Part shown: piece after piece, positions 1 through 15,900 of the stretch
Layout: the number at the start of each line of letters is the position of its first letter
Numbering within the stretch: the first letter of the stretch is position 1
The notes under the pieces: model-generated
Database searches by the model: none
What the model saw: the letters and a program-made list of their open reading frames with translations, nothing else
Told to the model about the DNA's origin: nothing
Made by a program: the position numbers and the translations under genes
NCBI GenBank assembly: GCA_032207245.1
Contig: CM063500.1
Coordinates: 64,061,930 to 64,125,929 of the forward strand
Origin: Pardosa pseudoannulata
Taxonomy: Eukaryota > Arthropoda > Arachnida > Araneae > Lycosidae
DNA: 64,000 nucleotides
Reading direction: 5' to 3'

Positions 1-7
1 TTTTTAC

Positions 8-226
8 CTGCAGGACAGAATCGTTGCTCAGGCCCATCAAATATTTCTAAATTATTTTTCACAGGAACAGAATCATCCATCAGAGTTAAATGAGGAGGCT
101 GATCATCATGGTTTGTTCCAGTAAGAGCAACGGATGACAACAAATCAAATGTGACAGCACCATCTGGCTTGGGATATTCTATTGGAGTACATTCTGCAGC
201 AGGTTTTAACTTTCCATAATCAGCTC
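8..226 (-). CDS. ETFDH: ETFDH coding exon 12 (first Fe-S cysteine; gene continues off window)
   Basis: Encodes [36 protein letters not shown] and [11 protein letters not shown]. The cysteine in RFCPAG aligns with a 4Fe-4S ligand of the human enzyme. The exon ends CAG/GTAAAA at position 8, so the final exon lies beyond the left edge. Confidence 0.95.
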
Positions 227-2004
227 CTGGTATATTAAGAAAAGGAAAATCATGTATAGTAAATATGAGGCATATTCAAAACTAAAGATATAATATGTAG
301 AAGAGGAAACAATGTGGATTGTTAATGAACTGGCAACAATGTATATTCATCTTAAACCTCCTTTTCCTTCAAGATTTATCATTATTTCCATGCTCTGTCT
401 GGTTAAAATCAAGGCCGTAGACAAGGGGGATTTAGAGGTTCAGTCTCCCTCTGAAATTCTTAAAGACTGTTTCATGGAAAGAAAATGGACCATGTGTGTG
501 GGTGTGTCATCTACCTAGCTGTGCATAGACAAAGTGTGCTTAGAGCAATGATGTTCAGTTAAACAGTAGGTGCAAATTGTATTTGACAAGTAAGAGCAGA
601 TTGAGTAACACTCTTGGTAACTCATCACAATATTGTTGCCCAATCGGAAGAAATTGTGAAATTTTTTTGGCAAAAATTTCAAAAACAGCATATTTTATAA
701 CATACAGGTAACAATTTGAACATTTTCATTTGCTTTCAAAATGATTCTTTTTCTTTGGTTATACCTTCTGTTTTAAAATTTAGAAATTAATACGTTTAGT
801 TTATATCTTTTCAAAATTAATTTTACTATTAAATTTAATGTGTAGATATTACACATTGTTAGTCATTCAAAGCTATAAATTTGTTCATTATATCATTTTT
901 TAATTATTTTAATATTTTTAAATCCCATTATATTATGATACTCATTAGAAGTATACATATATAAGAAAACCTGTAGTTTTATTGAGTATCATTCACAAAA
1001 AGCAATGTCCCCCTCCAAATATAATTTCTTGCTAGGCCTTGGTTAAAATAGCAAATGTTGAATTTCAAAATTTCGCTGAATGAGAAGTATGTTCCATTTT
1101 ATGTTTTCTTTATACTTCAAGAAAATAGATTGTATGGGAACATTATAAATAGACAAAATATTATGAAATGGTGTCATACTTTTCTGAAGATAGGTTTTGG
1201 TTTGGTTTGGTTTGAAGCGCTATAGTCTACTTTTTTGAACACAAGGGATAATGAGACCGGGACCTACTGCTTAAAGCCGATTCCAAATGGCTACGAACAT
1301 CCATGCCATAGCGGGATTCGAACCCACGAACTCTGGTACCGATGATTAGCGCCCTAACCAATCGGCCATCATTCGGCTTTTCTGAAGATAGAACTGATTT
1401 TTTCAAAGAACACAGAATAAGCAAAGAACAAGACATGAAAAGACATCTTACAGTTCAAAAATTTCAAAATTATGTTAAGATAAAAATTAGAGTTGGAATG
1501 TGGTTATATTAAACAAAGGGAAAATCATGTATGGTACATACAAGGCATGTTTAAAACCTAAAAATACAATATGTAGAAGAGAAAACAATGGCTAGTAAAT
1601 TTTTATGACTGTGGGATATCATTTGTACCCAGATGTATGAGTACAGAGTTTGTAATGGATGTTGTAACAATTCAGTGTTCTTACTCTTTTTCCAGAACAA
1701 AAAGGACTTTCTAAGGACCAAAGTAACTTTTTATAAGGACTTACTTGAAATACACAGCATAACGAAATAAACCCTATTTCCTAAGGAACATATTTTAATT
1801 ATGAACCAGACAAGGCATGTTCTATAAATGAACTACAATATTTCACAATTAAGTTTTTAAAAATATTTAAAAATTAATATAAGATAAACCTATTTGACAA
1901 AAACATTTTAAAAAATGTACATCTAAAGTTTTTTGAGTGATCAAATTAAAATTAAATTGTGAATAAAATATATTATAAACAGTACTTTCTGAGTGTTTAA
2001 AATT

Positions 2005-2063
<59 letters not shown>

Positions 2064-5000
2064 ACAAGCTGATTATACTAAACGTTGCCTGGGAAAGAAG
2101 AAAATTTTAGACTTTTCTATTACATTCAATGCAAAGAAAATTAAACTTCCATAAGTAACTGAAATATCTACACCCCCCCCCCTCCATGATTCGTTTAATT
2201 AAACTCTGCATGAATGTTAGCTATTAGGAAAAGGCAGTTGACTTTATAAACCTTTTTCAGTATGCGAAAGATTTATTTGTCAAAAAAGTTTTCTAGCTTG
2301 TGATCATAAAAAGTACTAATAAACTAAAAGTATTTTCATAATAATTTAAGGATATCAAGGAAAGGAATTTTGAATTACTACAGAAATGCACTGAAAATAT
2401 ACATGCATTTGAGGATTTTCTTTATTATTAATACTGCATTTTGGCTAGAAAATGTAAAAGAATTATGAACATTAACAAATATTTTATATATTCTTTGACC
2501 AGTACTTATCACCTGTATTGGCGTTCTTAGAACTGGTTTGGGGCAAGTTAAACTCCAACTTACAAAACCAAAAAGTTTGAAGAGTATGGTGAAAACTGAT
2601 AGGAAATCACATGACAACGTATAAATTGATCAAGTTCCAATTTTAAAAATTAAGAGTTTTTAAGGACCTTTGAAAAAAATTATGTAGTTTTAAGGGCCTT
2701 TAAAAATGAAAGCTAAAACTAAGGAGTTCCTAAGGACTTTTCAGGACTGTGGGAACCCTGCAATTATAATGTTTTTGAATGAATATGTTACATTGTATGT
2801 TTACGAACATGTCTTCTATTTTTCATTTTTGTTCTTCCATAGTAGGTTTGTAATAATGATTTTCTACAGTGCTAAAGGCTTTCCTACAGTACACCAGGAA
2901 ATACCATTATCTAAGTCTGTATTCACTAGAGATGAAAAAAAATTAACTGGCCACTTTATTATAGTTTAGATTAAAAATTTACTTTAAAAACTTCAAAAAT
3001 ATTTTTAAATAACATCATACAATAGTACTGACAAAATTAAGCATCTTTTTACCTATCCATAATTTCAAAATGCTAACATCTTAAACAAATTAAAAAATTA
3101 GTTCTTTAACTATAGCAAAAGAATTCTTAACCTTAGAAAATATGAATTACATAACATTAACATATAATTCAAGAAATGAAGTACCATAATATAGAAATTA
3201 AATACTAATATTAATCAAATCATATAATCACCATACAATTTAAAAGTTTTTAAGAACAAATAAATATTTTTTTTGTAACTAATATAATTTAAAATAACAC
3301 TGTACTAGAAGTTTTAACAACTTGCCATTATGAGATAATGTCCAGGGTTCTTTTCCTCTTCCTAAGTAATAAAATATTCCGGTATATATCATAGTGCCAT
3401 AGATACCCAAAGGACTGTGGAAAGAAGGTCGAATATTACGGACAGATTTTAATTCTTTCCATACTTCACTTTCTTTTAATTTTCTCTCATATTCCACTGG
3501 TTCAGGAGCTAGTTTATTTTAAACAAAGCAAAAATGAAATATAAGGACACAATTTTAAGAAATTTCAAGTTATAAAATTTTATTTTTGAGTAACTGTGAT
3601 TCTAAGTCAATATTTTTTAATTATTTCAGACAAAAATTCTAATGCATGCACATATAACATATATATACACAAAACTAAAATATTTTATGATACTAATTTT
3701 TAGGATCTTATAATAGCTTCATTGCAATAAATGAAAGATTATTAAATAATAAATTACTGAAAATAATACATTCATTATCATTTCACTGAAAATGGCAAAT
3801 AATTTGATTAACCAGGGGTTAACAAACCATGGCCCACCTGTAAAATTTTATGACCTGTGACTGAATTCAGAAAATTTATAATTGAAACAAATATCCCTAT
3901 ACTAAATATATTCTTACTCATTGGTGTTACTGATTATTATTGCTATAGTTATGAGTCATATATTATGGCATACAACATGTTCTTTTTATATGAGTTATTC
4001 AATAAATATGATAAGATTTAAAAATAAGGAAAAGATGAGCACAACAAATTTAAATTTCTGCATTTACCTAAATTTTCACTTTCACTTGATTCATCCCCCC
4101 CCTTTAAGGAAAATGAATGTAACTGTTACAGTTTCTTGTTATGATTAATCCATTCTGGTAATTTTCTAGGAACTGGTTTGCAACACTTTCATTTAGGATA
4201 GCACATTTTGTTGTTCCTTTACATAAATTATATTTATTCTTTGGTATATTAAGGATTGCATGCTTGTGTATGGAACTTTTCTTATTGTGCTTATTACTAA
4301 CAGCTTTCTTTTAAAAATTGATTTAAATCAATCATTTAAAAAAAAAATCAACTGCTGATTTAAATCACTCAACCCTTGTAAAATCTCTATGCAAGTCAAT
4401 GTAATTAATTTAGTTATAAAGTATTAAACAGTGTCTAGTTAAACCAAAATATCTACAGATTAGAAATTAAAATTACCAATAGTTTTGGTCTCCTTATTTT
4501 CCAAAGTCACAATGTCAAAAACAGCCTCAGCAGCAATCATGGCACTTTTCATTGCATTGTGAGTTCCTTTAATTTTTGGTACGTTCATAAAACCTGGACT
4601 ACAGCCAATTAAACAGCCTCCAGGGAATGTAAGTTTAGGAATACTCTACAGGGGAAAAATAGTACTTTAGTCAGAAAGCATAAATGGTAATTTATTATTT
4701 TTCATCAAAATTTAAACTAATTGAATGAAAAAATTTTATTAAGGAATAAATACATTTTAAAAAATTAAGATTATGCTGTCACTTTACAATTTATATGCTT
4801 ATATCAGATCAATTAACCAACAACTGCTAATAACTTAGGGAAAAATATTATATTATATAAAGGATGAAACTGATAGATTTTCTCCAATACTTAATATCTG
4901 GAACTCCTTTGTCTGCTGGATATGGATATTTTAGCTCCAGATATTTGGTACAAAAACTTTTTTAAATATTTTATGTCAGATATCTGTTACTAAAATATTG

Positions 5001-5850
5001 TTATATTTTATCCTTCAAATTTATTTTTATTGTTATATTTTGTCTCCAAAGGTTGCCATAATAAAAAGAGAAACAAAGATATTTTGCCAAAGGTTGTAAT
5101 TTTAGGTATAGAATCACCAGACATTTATTTTAGAATAAAAATGTATTTAAATTCATTAGTTTGGTAAAAAAAATATCTCTGCATATATATATACAGTCAG
5201 TACCGGCTATATGGTCACCCTGCTTATATGGTCAGTTTTCTAAAGTTCTGTCTCACTTAATATGGAAAATGTGTTAAAACGCACCGCTTAAACAGTCATT
5301 TTCTTTTTCTTCTTACCGGTTATAGGGTCAGTTTCATGTTTTCAATGTATTTCTGTCTTTTTTTAGAGAAGTCAATGCAAAATTGGAGAGGACCTGAATT
5401 CAAGCCTTTATTTCCCACCTTTCCTCCTTTCTTGTTTGTGTAAACTCATCGTTGGAGTTTACCTCTCTCAATTATCTCCCTCTCCTCTGGAAAACAAACT
5501 CGTATATTTGATTACTTTTAAATGCATTGAACATGAATGTACGTAAGTGTGCTGTACTTAAATTGGTAAAGTAAACTAATAAATTTCCCCCCAATAAAAT
5601 ATTGGATACTTTTACTGTAGTTTTTACTTCTTGAATTAATTTTTAAAATGTTCTTAAAAATATAATTATTTGTTTATGAGTACTATATTCTCATAAGTGA
5701 ATATAATACTGCCAATTCAATAGGCTAAAATTGTTCCGCATGTATGGTCACCCCACTTTTATGGTCTGATTTTTCAGGACTGCTGAGCTGACCATATAAT
5801 CAATACAGACTATACATATATATATATGTATGTATATGTATGTATGTATG

Positions 5851-5897
<47 letters not shown>

Positions 5898-5951
5898 GTA
5901 TGATATATGTATGTATGTATGTATGTATATATATATATATATGTATATGTA

Positions 5952-6015
<64 letters not shown>

Positions 6016-9000
6016 TGCATATACAGGGTATCTGCCAAAATAAAATTTTTCAAATCCATGACTTTTCATGACTTTCCCTGATTTAGCAGATCATTTTCCA
6101 TGACTTTAAAAAGCTTTCTTTAAAGTATATATGAATAAAACTTCTGATGTACATACAAATAAAATATATGCTTTTAGAGAAATTACAGGAATTTTATCAT
6201 AAAAAAAACTATAAACTTACTTTATAAGTGTTAATAAACTCACATACATAAAAATAAATTGTTGTATCTACATACCTAAGTTTAATCATATAGCAATTTT
6301 TCAATCAAAATGTTTCCAATTTGAATTCAGGGTACTTTGGTATTATCCAGGTGACCATGAATAATAGCCAAATATAACCTAATCTTAACTAATTTTTATT
6401 AAAAAAATAGTTGTTATTATACTAATAAAATTTTAATCTACAATTTAAGAAAAAACCAGAATAATATACATTTACCCATCCATTAAGCTTTCTTGCTTTG
6501 AGTTTCCTTGGTGAACAAATTTTACTTGGCAATAGGGTCAATAGGATAATACATAAATACCAAATACAGTAACTTCAGCCAAATGACAAGTAAAAATAGA
6601 ATTAAACAATTCAATGCATTTTTTTAAATCGGTAGTTTAGCGGATCCATGACTTTCCATGACTTTTACTCATTTTACTTGAAAAATCAAGACTTTCCATG
6701 ACAAAATTAATCCATTGTCTAAATTCATGATTTTCCATGACTTTCCAGATGCGCGGAAACCATGTATGTATATATGTATATATATATATGTATGTATATA
6801 TATGTATATATATATATACACACACAGGTTTATTCGATGTGCATCCAAGCCATCCCTCCACAGAAATGCCGAGAGCATCAGACACCTTATTAAAGTAGAA
6901 TAATGCCTTTTGTATACAATAAAAGGTATCTGAGATGTTTCAGACAAAGGTACCTAAATCTCAGGAACAGTCCTGTACACATATAGTTTTGATTAAACTA
7001 TAACAAAGATAATTAAACAATAAGCCTGTTAATATAAGAACATAGCTTGGTATTCTAAAAATCCCATATATGGCAAAATATTTTCAAAACTTAAATCTGA
7101 ACTAAACCCAGACTTTGTGTTAAAAAAATTAAAAAGTAATTTAATTAATAAAAATTTTTTTTACTTGAAATCCTCCTTCATTTAAAGCTCTTGCACCATA
7201 TGCAATTCTAGTTCCACCTTCAAAGAGAGGTTTCACAGAAGGATGAAGTTTAAACCTTTGAAACTCTTGGAAAGGACTTAGATAAGGGTTTTCATAATCC
7301 AACCCAACAACAAAGCCAACAGTTACCAATGGAGCATCTTCATCTAAATGATACAGGAAAGAACCTCCATACGTTTTACTATTCTGGGAATAAAATGTAA
7401 ATTTTAATCACAAAGGTAGCTTAAATTCATAGAGAAATCAAAAACATAATATTTATTTTATTTTGGAATTACATTTAACACCAATATTAATTAAATAACT
7501 AAATAACTATAATAACATATATTAACTATGAATAAAGAAAATTTCCTACTTATCTTTAAGGATTTATTTAAACTTCTGTTTGAAACAAAAAAAGAATCTT
7601 TAATGCTGTAAACATAATATCAGTAGGGTATTCATCTTTTTTTTTTTTGTTGTTGTTGTTGTTGTTTTCCAAATTATAGCTACTTAATCACAAACTATTT
7701 TTAGCTTAAATAATCATTAATTATATTATCCAGTTAAAAAAAAAAAAAGAAGATTAGATAGATTTTGAAAATATACATAAAGAAAATTTCACCAGAGAAG
7801 AAATATTTCAACTATTTTACATATGTTTTAAAAATACATGAGAACTTCAAATCTTTTAAAATTATGTAATAAAATAATTTTTATAAAACTTTCAACTAGA
7901 TAATTCTGAAAAGTTTAAATACAGTATTGTTTTTTCTTTTCAAAATTAATAAATCTTTAATTATGCATATTATTAGAAAGATTAGAAATGGATAAAAAGA
8001 AAATAAATATTTCAATTATTTTACATATATTTTAAAAATACACAAAAACTTCAAATCTTTTAAAATTATGTAATAAAATAATTTTATTATAACTTTCAAC
8101 TAAATAATTCTGAAGAGTATAAATACAGTATTTTTTTTTCTTTTCAAAATTAATAAATTTTTAATTATGCATATTAGTAGATTTTAACAATTATGATGCA
8201 TGTATGCTATATTTATTATCACAAAAAATCCAAATATTTTCAGCTAGATAATTATAAAATAATTTTAAAATTATTATGTTAAATAAAAAAAAAAGAAGGA
8301 GAAGATTAGATAGATTTTGAAAATATACATAAAGAAAATTTCACCAGAGAAGAAATATTTCAACTATTTTACATATGTTTTAAAAGTACATGAGAACTTC
8401 AAATCTTTTAAAATTATGTTATAAAATAATTTTAATAAAACTTTCAACTAGATAATTCTGAAAAGTTTAAATACAGTATTGTTTTTCTTTTCGAAATTAA
8501 TAAATCTTTAACTATGCATATTATTAAAATGTATATTAGTAGAAAGATTATTAGTAGAAGAATTATGTATATTAGTAGAAAGATTAGGAATAGATAAAAA
8601 GAAAATAAATATTTCAACTATTTTACATATGCTTTAAAAATACATGAGAACTTCAAATCTTTTAAAATTATGTAATAAAATAATTTTAATAAAACTTTCA
8701 ACTAAATAATTCTGAAAAGTATAAATACAGTATTTTTTTCTTTTCAAAATTAATAAATTTTTAATTACACATATTAATAGATTTTAACAATTATGATACA
8801 TCTATGCTACATTTCTTATCATAAAAAATCCAAATATTTTAAGCTAGATAATTATAAAATAATTTTAAAATTATGTTAAATAAAAACCGAGAAGCATATT
8901 CTCACGAAATGAATCAATAGAAATCTTTTTCAAAAATGTTTAATTTACAGAGTACAATTTAAGTGAAAACATTTTTGTACTCTTAATTAGTCAATACAAT

Positions 9001-12000
9001 TATTTAGGGGTCATGAAAATGTTTTAAATGTTTATCAAATTTTTTTTAGTTAAAAAAGGGGTTAAACAGCTCAAATAGTTTTAAAAAAAACTCCAAAATA
9101 TAAATGAAAGGTATTTTTCATACCAAAGGCCAGCCTACAGTGTGTTCAACAGTACCAGGCTTATGCTTTGATGGCTCTACCTCCCATAACTCTTTTAGCC
9201 CAATAGCATAAGTCTGAGGTTCACAATTTGCTCTTAAATGAAACTTCTTGTACAGTTGTTTACCTAAATGTCCATGACATCCCTCAGCAAATATTGTGCA
9301 CTTTGCATGTAATTCCATACCTCTCTCAAATGACTCCTAAAATATACAAAAGGAACATTTACTTCATACTAACATGCACATATGTCTATGAAAAAGAATG
9401 TTTACAATAAATACGTAAATGTGTAAAGAAACTCAAACAAATATTAAAAATGACAACTACACATACTTTTAACCCTTTTGTGGGCCGTGAGAAGATTACT
9501 TCCCACCTGCACGATCTTACAAAACACAACTGTGGGAAGCACAAAACCCATTCTAATATATTGGTGTTGCTATTGGAATGACAAGAAGACTAATTCCCAC
9601 TTCGGTTTTTCACTGTCATCTATTGTTCGATCAAATGAATAAAATTAGCAGTTCTGTTTTGAAAGTTTGGAAACGTAGAGTGAGATATAAATGGCCCTCT
9701 ATAGGGTTTTTTTAGTTGTAATATTAGAATGTCATGATCCATTGAATGAATAACATAACAATTACAGCAACTTATGGGGAGTTCCGCAAGAGCTGAGCAT
9801 TATGACCAGTAGTCTATAGCACCTAAAACCCAAGAAAATACAGCCTCAGAAGCACTTAAGAAAAGAGACCTGTAGCTGATGCAAACCTCAGCAGATAGCT
9901 GACAGGAATATCATGCAGCCCAATAAGTTGGCAATCAAGGAGTTCAAACCAAAAAGCAAACACTGACATGCAGTCTCCTCCTCAAGATGGCAGCCACAAG
10001 AGGTATCAGGACTGATCTTCATCACATAAAGATGCCTTCTGAGGGCACCAGTAAAAATGTTACCACTCTTCCTCAAGCCATTCCTGTGAAGCTTCATAAG
10101 CTACTTATGATGAGCATTACGGCACTTCCAATTGGGCTCTTTGACTTGAATATACCTTCTGTACTGTGGCAGTCAGCATACTGAATATGCCTAAAATTTT
10201 GAAGAACAGAGTTTCTGATAAACATAGGAGCAATACCAAGGATAGGCCCTGGATCAGGAAAAGAGCAAGTAGCTGACAGGAATATCATGCAGCTCAATAA
10301 GTTGGCAATCAAGGAGTTCAAACCAAAAAGCAAAAACTAACAACTACACAATATAGCATGCAGTCTCTTCCTCAAAATGGCGGCCACAAAAAGTATCAGG
10401 ATTGATCTTCATCACATAAAGATACCTCCTGAGGGCACCAGTAAAAATACCACCACTCTTCCTCAAGCCATTCCTGTGAAACTTCAAAAGCTACTTATGG
10501 TGAGCATTAGAGCACTTACAATTGGGCTCTTTGACTTGAATATACCTTCCAGGGTTGGTCAATTTGCCAGAAAAAGGTATTTTTGCCAGGATAGTGGCAA
10601 AAACTGGTAAAAACCAGCAAAAATTGCAAAAATCAAAATTTGCATAAATTTAGTGATATAGGTTATATGAAAAAGAATCATAACAACAAATAAAATAAAA
10701 TGTTTTCTTAGTAAAAATAAACAAATGAATAAACAAAAAATATATTCTTATTTTTCTATTTTATTTTTGCACTACTCATATCTCTCTCTGCTAAAAGATT
10801 TTCATACACCTGCACTTCCATTCATCATCCACAAACTAGTTCAAACAAGAACCTAAGTGTTGATCCTCCCTCAAGTGTAATTTTTTGTATTATAATAAAT
10901 AAATAAATAAATAAATAAAATTTAAATAAGAATTTAAAAAACTTCACTTATTTGAGCATAATATATTAATATGTAATTACTTACCACTATTGCTTATATT
11001 TTGCATTTCTGAAATGTTGCATAATGTTAATTAATTAGGTTGATATTTTAAAACTGGAAGTGTTTGTTTATAACTTCTATACATTTTGTAATATTGTTAA
11101 TTTATTGCAACATAAAAATCAGACTAACAATTTGATTTTTTTTTCAATTAAAGATTTTTTTTAATGATGAAATTTATAATTTTGCAGAAATTAAAATGAG
11201 AATATGTGATCATCCTAATGTATTGTAATACTAGTCTGTGACTGTTAATTTAAGATAGGTAAAAGAACATAAATGTCCATTAATGTGTCAAAAATCTGTT
11301 TTTGCCATTTTTGCAGGCAAAAACCTATTTTTGCTGGGGCAGTTTTTACCACAGTTTTTTCCCCATGAGGCAAAAACTTGCCAACCCTGATACCTTTTGT
11401 ACTGTGGCAGTCAGCATACTGAATATGCCTAAAATTTTGAAGAACAGAGTTCCTGATAAACATAGGAGCAATACCAAGGACAGGCTCAGGATCAGGAAAA
11501 GACATAATGGAACACTTCCATCAGCTAGCTATATGATCATTAAAATTTATTATCTCAAAGTAAAAATACTATATATTTACATGAAAAATCTTGAAGTTTA
11601 TCTAAAAATACAGTGGGGAGGTCAATTTATATCAGATCTGCAGAACACATGTAATTAAGATCTTTCTTGCCAACACATATTCTTACCAAGAATATATTTT
11701 TCATAATAAATTTGCACGAAATCTGATAATCTAGTACAAATCACACTTTCCTCTCTATAAGCTGGAAGCAAATGTTAAACTGCCAAAAACAGTACATTTT
11801 TTATTTATGTTATATTGTTTAAATTTATGAAAATGTGCTAGCTTCACATAGGGCACAAGAATTGAAACTGCCAAACATTGTTGGCATCTAATAAGTAAGA
11901 ATATTATTTGGTATCCTAAATAAAAATATAATTGATACTATAGTCAAATACTTTAATGGAAAATATTTCACTCATCTTACTGACTTGGTGATATTTTTAA

Positions 12001-12561
12001 CCTCTTACTATATTTTATAATTTCAGGAAAAAATTATTCAGAGATATATATGGATTATGAATTTTAGGCAAATGTTTGCAGAAAAACACACTACTGGCTT
12101 ATACACAGACAGGTTCATATTCAGAAATATGCGATACTCCAGCTGTACGACAGAAAATGAATTTGACCTTTAAGCCTTAATAAATTTATTTTCATCATGT
12201 TTTTTAAAACAAAATAATTTACATGAAAATATCATTTTCAGATTGACAATTAATTAAATTAACTCTTTAAGCCTAAAATAACTTTATTTTCATCACGTTT
12301 TCCAAACAAAAACATTTACATCAAAATATCACTTCTAGATTAAAAATTAAAAATTTACAATATTTACAGAGCCTATTACTTTTTAAAACCAAAATTTAGT
12401 GCTAAATAATCCCCACCACAGACATTGCAAATGAAAGCCTGTAGACAAGTTTGTAATAAAGTTTTAGTAGATGGAAATGATTATTATTTACATATACAAA
12501 GTATTCACTTATATGACGAATTCTCCATTTCCCTTGTTTTTGTATAAGTGAGTTTCCACTG

Positions 12562-12620
<59 letters not shown>

Positions 12621-12863
12621 TTCCAGTGTTAAGGGTCTTAACTTAAGGCAAATGGAAAACAGTCTTTCTTAATAATAATAAGTTTATTAAATCATCGTTT
12701 CATTTAAAGCCAAACTTGCACCATTTTCATTTATTTGTCAAACACACATGTAGGGTGTGTTGACAGCTCCATGTCCACGTGCTAACTGATTCATATCGGT
12801 TCGCTAAATCATCAATAACCTGACCTATATATATAGATCTGATATATACTATGATATAGACCT

Positions 12864-12913
<50 letters not shown>

Positions 12914-15900
12914 ATTTTATGAATAAGTATGTATTATTAATAGTTTGAAAAAACAACTAACCCTGAAGAATATATATTTTTCTTAAATAAGAACTCAAAC
13001 TTACAATGTTGAAGAGATGATGAACACAAAAACCTAAATATAGCATTTTTTATTTTTTCTATAAATCTTTGAAAAAATTTACTTTTTCAAATAAGGGAAA
13101 TCCAACAAAATAAAATAATACACTCTACAGACATCAGAGATATTTGAACACACTTTAAAACAAACAGAATGAAAGTTTATATTAATGAAACAAAGAAAAA
13201 TTCATTATATATTAATTAAACACAAAATATTTACTTTAGGAGAGCCATCTTTATTAATTCCTACATCATTTGTTGCAATGCCTTTGACACTACCATCCTC
13301 ATGAAATAAAACCTAAATAATAATTTAAAAAATCTTAACTCACAATTTTCACAAATTATGTTTTAAAAGTATAAAATTTTAGCATTCAAATTAATATTAG
13401 TCTAGATATTACTTCACTAGCAGCATAGCCTGGATATATTTCAACTCCTAAATCCTCAGCTTGTTGACCAAGCCATCGTACAACATTTCCAAGTCTAACT
13501 ATATAATTGCCATGATTGTACATAGGTAAACCTGCAAATAACACAAAATTTAACAAGAAAGAAAAGTAGTAATATATTTTTACAAAAGCTATTTAAACAG
13601 AAGGTATTTTTTTATGAAAGCCCAGTTGAATGATATAAGTTTTTGAAAACTTACGGAAGAATAATATTTTGTATTAGTTTTAATATATTTAAACTATAGT
13701 AGAACAAATGTACATTATTTGAAAGAAAAAATATGCAATAGAAACTATTGTATATATATACTATATTAAAACTTTAACTTATACTCATCAAAATTATTTT
13801 CCTCCAATTTTAATTCCATATCATATAGTAAAAAAGAATGTTAATACAGGAGTGTGATCTCTTCAGTTCTCATATCAATAAAATATTAATTTACTACTCC
13901 TACCATTTCTAATCTCATGTGATTCCTAACTCAAACAAACCCTAAGCAACGATTTGGGAATTTTAGGTAACCAACTAGCCCATTAACAAACCACAAGAAT
14001 GCTGAATTGGGAAGTACACTTTGTCCCACTTGAGGGAGTCAAGTTTCTATTAGTTTTCTGCCAACTGTCTTATGAAGTAAATGTGCAGAAGTAGCTGGTT
14101 TATTTTTTAAGTGTTAACATTAATACTGTAAGTGTTATAAGAACTCAGTTGTTGACTAACTTTTTTAGATGTTAACTTCATCTAAACTTTGCCGAGTCTA
14201 TTCCCAACAAAACAAATTTAGGTTATTTTTTTCTTTTTTTTTTTTTCAGTTAATCTTAGATGACTGCCAACAATTCATACGACTATTAGTGCAGTATGCT
14301 ATTGATACAGTACAATACAGCATCTGTTGCTGGTTCAGTGGCAAAACATAAACATACATATATATACACCCACATACACAATATCTACTTATATAACTTT
14401 TCTCCCTATGGCATTTTATTTTAGATGCAATCACAGTAAAAATTGGTGGTTATTAAAAAAATAATAGAAAATGTTTTATATTTTATTGATATAATTACAT
14501 TAACAACTATGTTGATATAACACATTTATTAATATTCAGTTTTGTGCAAAATTGCTTTAAAGTTTAATGTCAATCTTATAAAATGAAATAATAAATATGT
14601 GTTGAAATTATCATGCTAAGTGTAAAATGTTTAAAATGAAAATTAGCAAACCTTTGAAAATTGGAATTGGAATTCTTTTCTTTTCAGTCAAAAATGCAAA
14701 TTTGTCAGATTTCACAGCAGTTTTTATAGGTGCCTAAAATTTTTATATTGTTTCAGTTACATTTTGTTAGAAATATGTCATTAATACAGCTACAATAAAC
14801 TATAATCTAAATACTCACATCTTTTTCTTTCCAATCTGGGATTAAAGAATTTAAAGCATCTACTTCAATGCATGCACCTGACAATGTGTGCCCTCCTACA
14901 CAAATAATATGAATTAAAAATTTAATTAATTAAAGAATAAAACTATGAAAAAGTAGAGAAAACATTTCAATACAAAAGAGATAAAATATATTAATTTTTA
15001 ATTATTATGAGTATAGAAATAAGTTTCATATTACTTACTATTAATCTCTTCCTCCTGCTTGCATGAAAAAAATTATGTGAAGATATAACAATAAACTTCA
15101 AAATTTTTGTTTGGACTAATACATTAGTAAAGCAAAAATTATAAGGTATTTATATGAAATGTCATACATTTCATAAAAATATCTTTGAATTGAAAATCAT
15201 GCACAGAACTAAAAAGAAATCAATATATAGCTTATTTTATAATTTAAATGTTACCACAAACTTCATTCAAAGTATAAAACCCATTTCACACTTAAGGATA
15301 GCATTCAACTTTAAAAAGTCAAAATATACTGAAGAGGTTCAAACAACAGTGAAAGGACATGATAGGATATCAATACAGGTTAAACTCATTTAGTTCTTTT
15401 ATAACAAGAAAATCTCTGAAAACCTAATTTAATAGTATTTGATTACATATTTTTAGAAAAGGTTGAATCTTATAACTAACTTTTGTTACTTAAGTTTTCT
15501 TTATAGTAATTAGAGTAATGCTTATCGGTATGTAGTAAGTTTTACGTGGTAAACAGTATGATGTTTTTTAATAAAATGCATAACTTTCAAAACAGTTGAC
15601 AAACTGCTGATGTGAGGTCTCACAGATTTCATCACTAAGCATTTTTAATAGGTATGTAATGAATAATGATTTGCCTAAATAGCCAAATACTTACTTTTTA
15701 AAAAAGTTTCACTCTTGGTTGTAATTTTGCAATCAAAATATTTTTCAAATTTGAAATTTGAAATGAAGTAAATATTAACACCTTTTTTAATCTTTGCATA
15801 TTTAAAAAAAATTAACAGAGTTATTTTTTTATTATCTTGATGTCAAAAACAAGGGAAAAAGGCGTTCACAAATATAGGTAATTAATAATAATAGCATATT

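Larger units (their letters stand above)
227..3325. other. ETFDH intron 11 (GC-AG)
   Basis: This 3.1-kb AT-rich intron holds a SINE with target-site duplication at 1179-1391 and a (TA)n(TG)n microsatellite. I see no other gene in it. Confidence 0.8.

Noticed and set aside
5748..6081. Overlapping frames of 67-103 codons on both strands
   Set aside because: They are translations of the (TA)/(TATG) microsatellite and consist of IYIY or MYVC repeats.
9470..9700. A further TTAA element beginning TTAACCCTTTTGTGGGCCG
   Set aside because: No matching inverted end followed by TTAA could be found.
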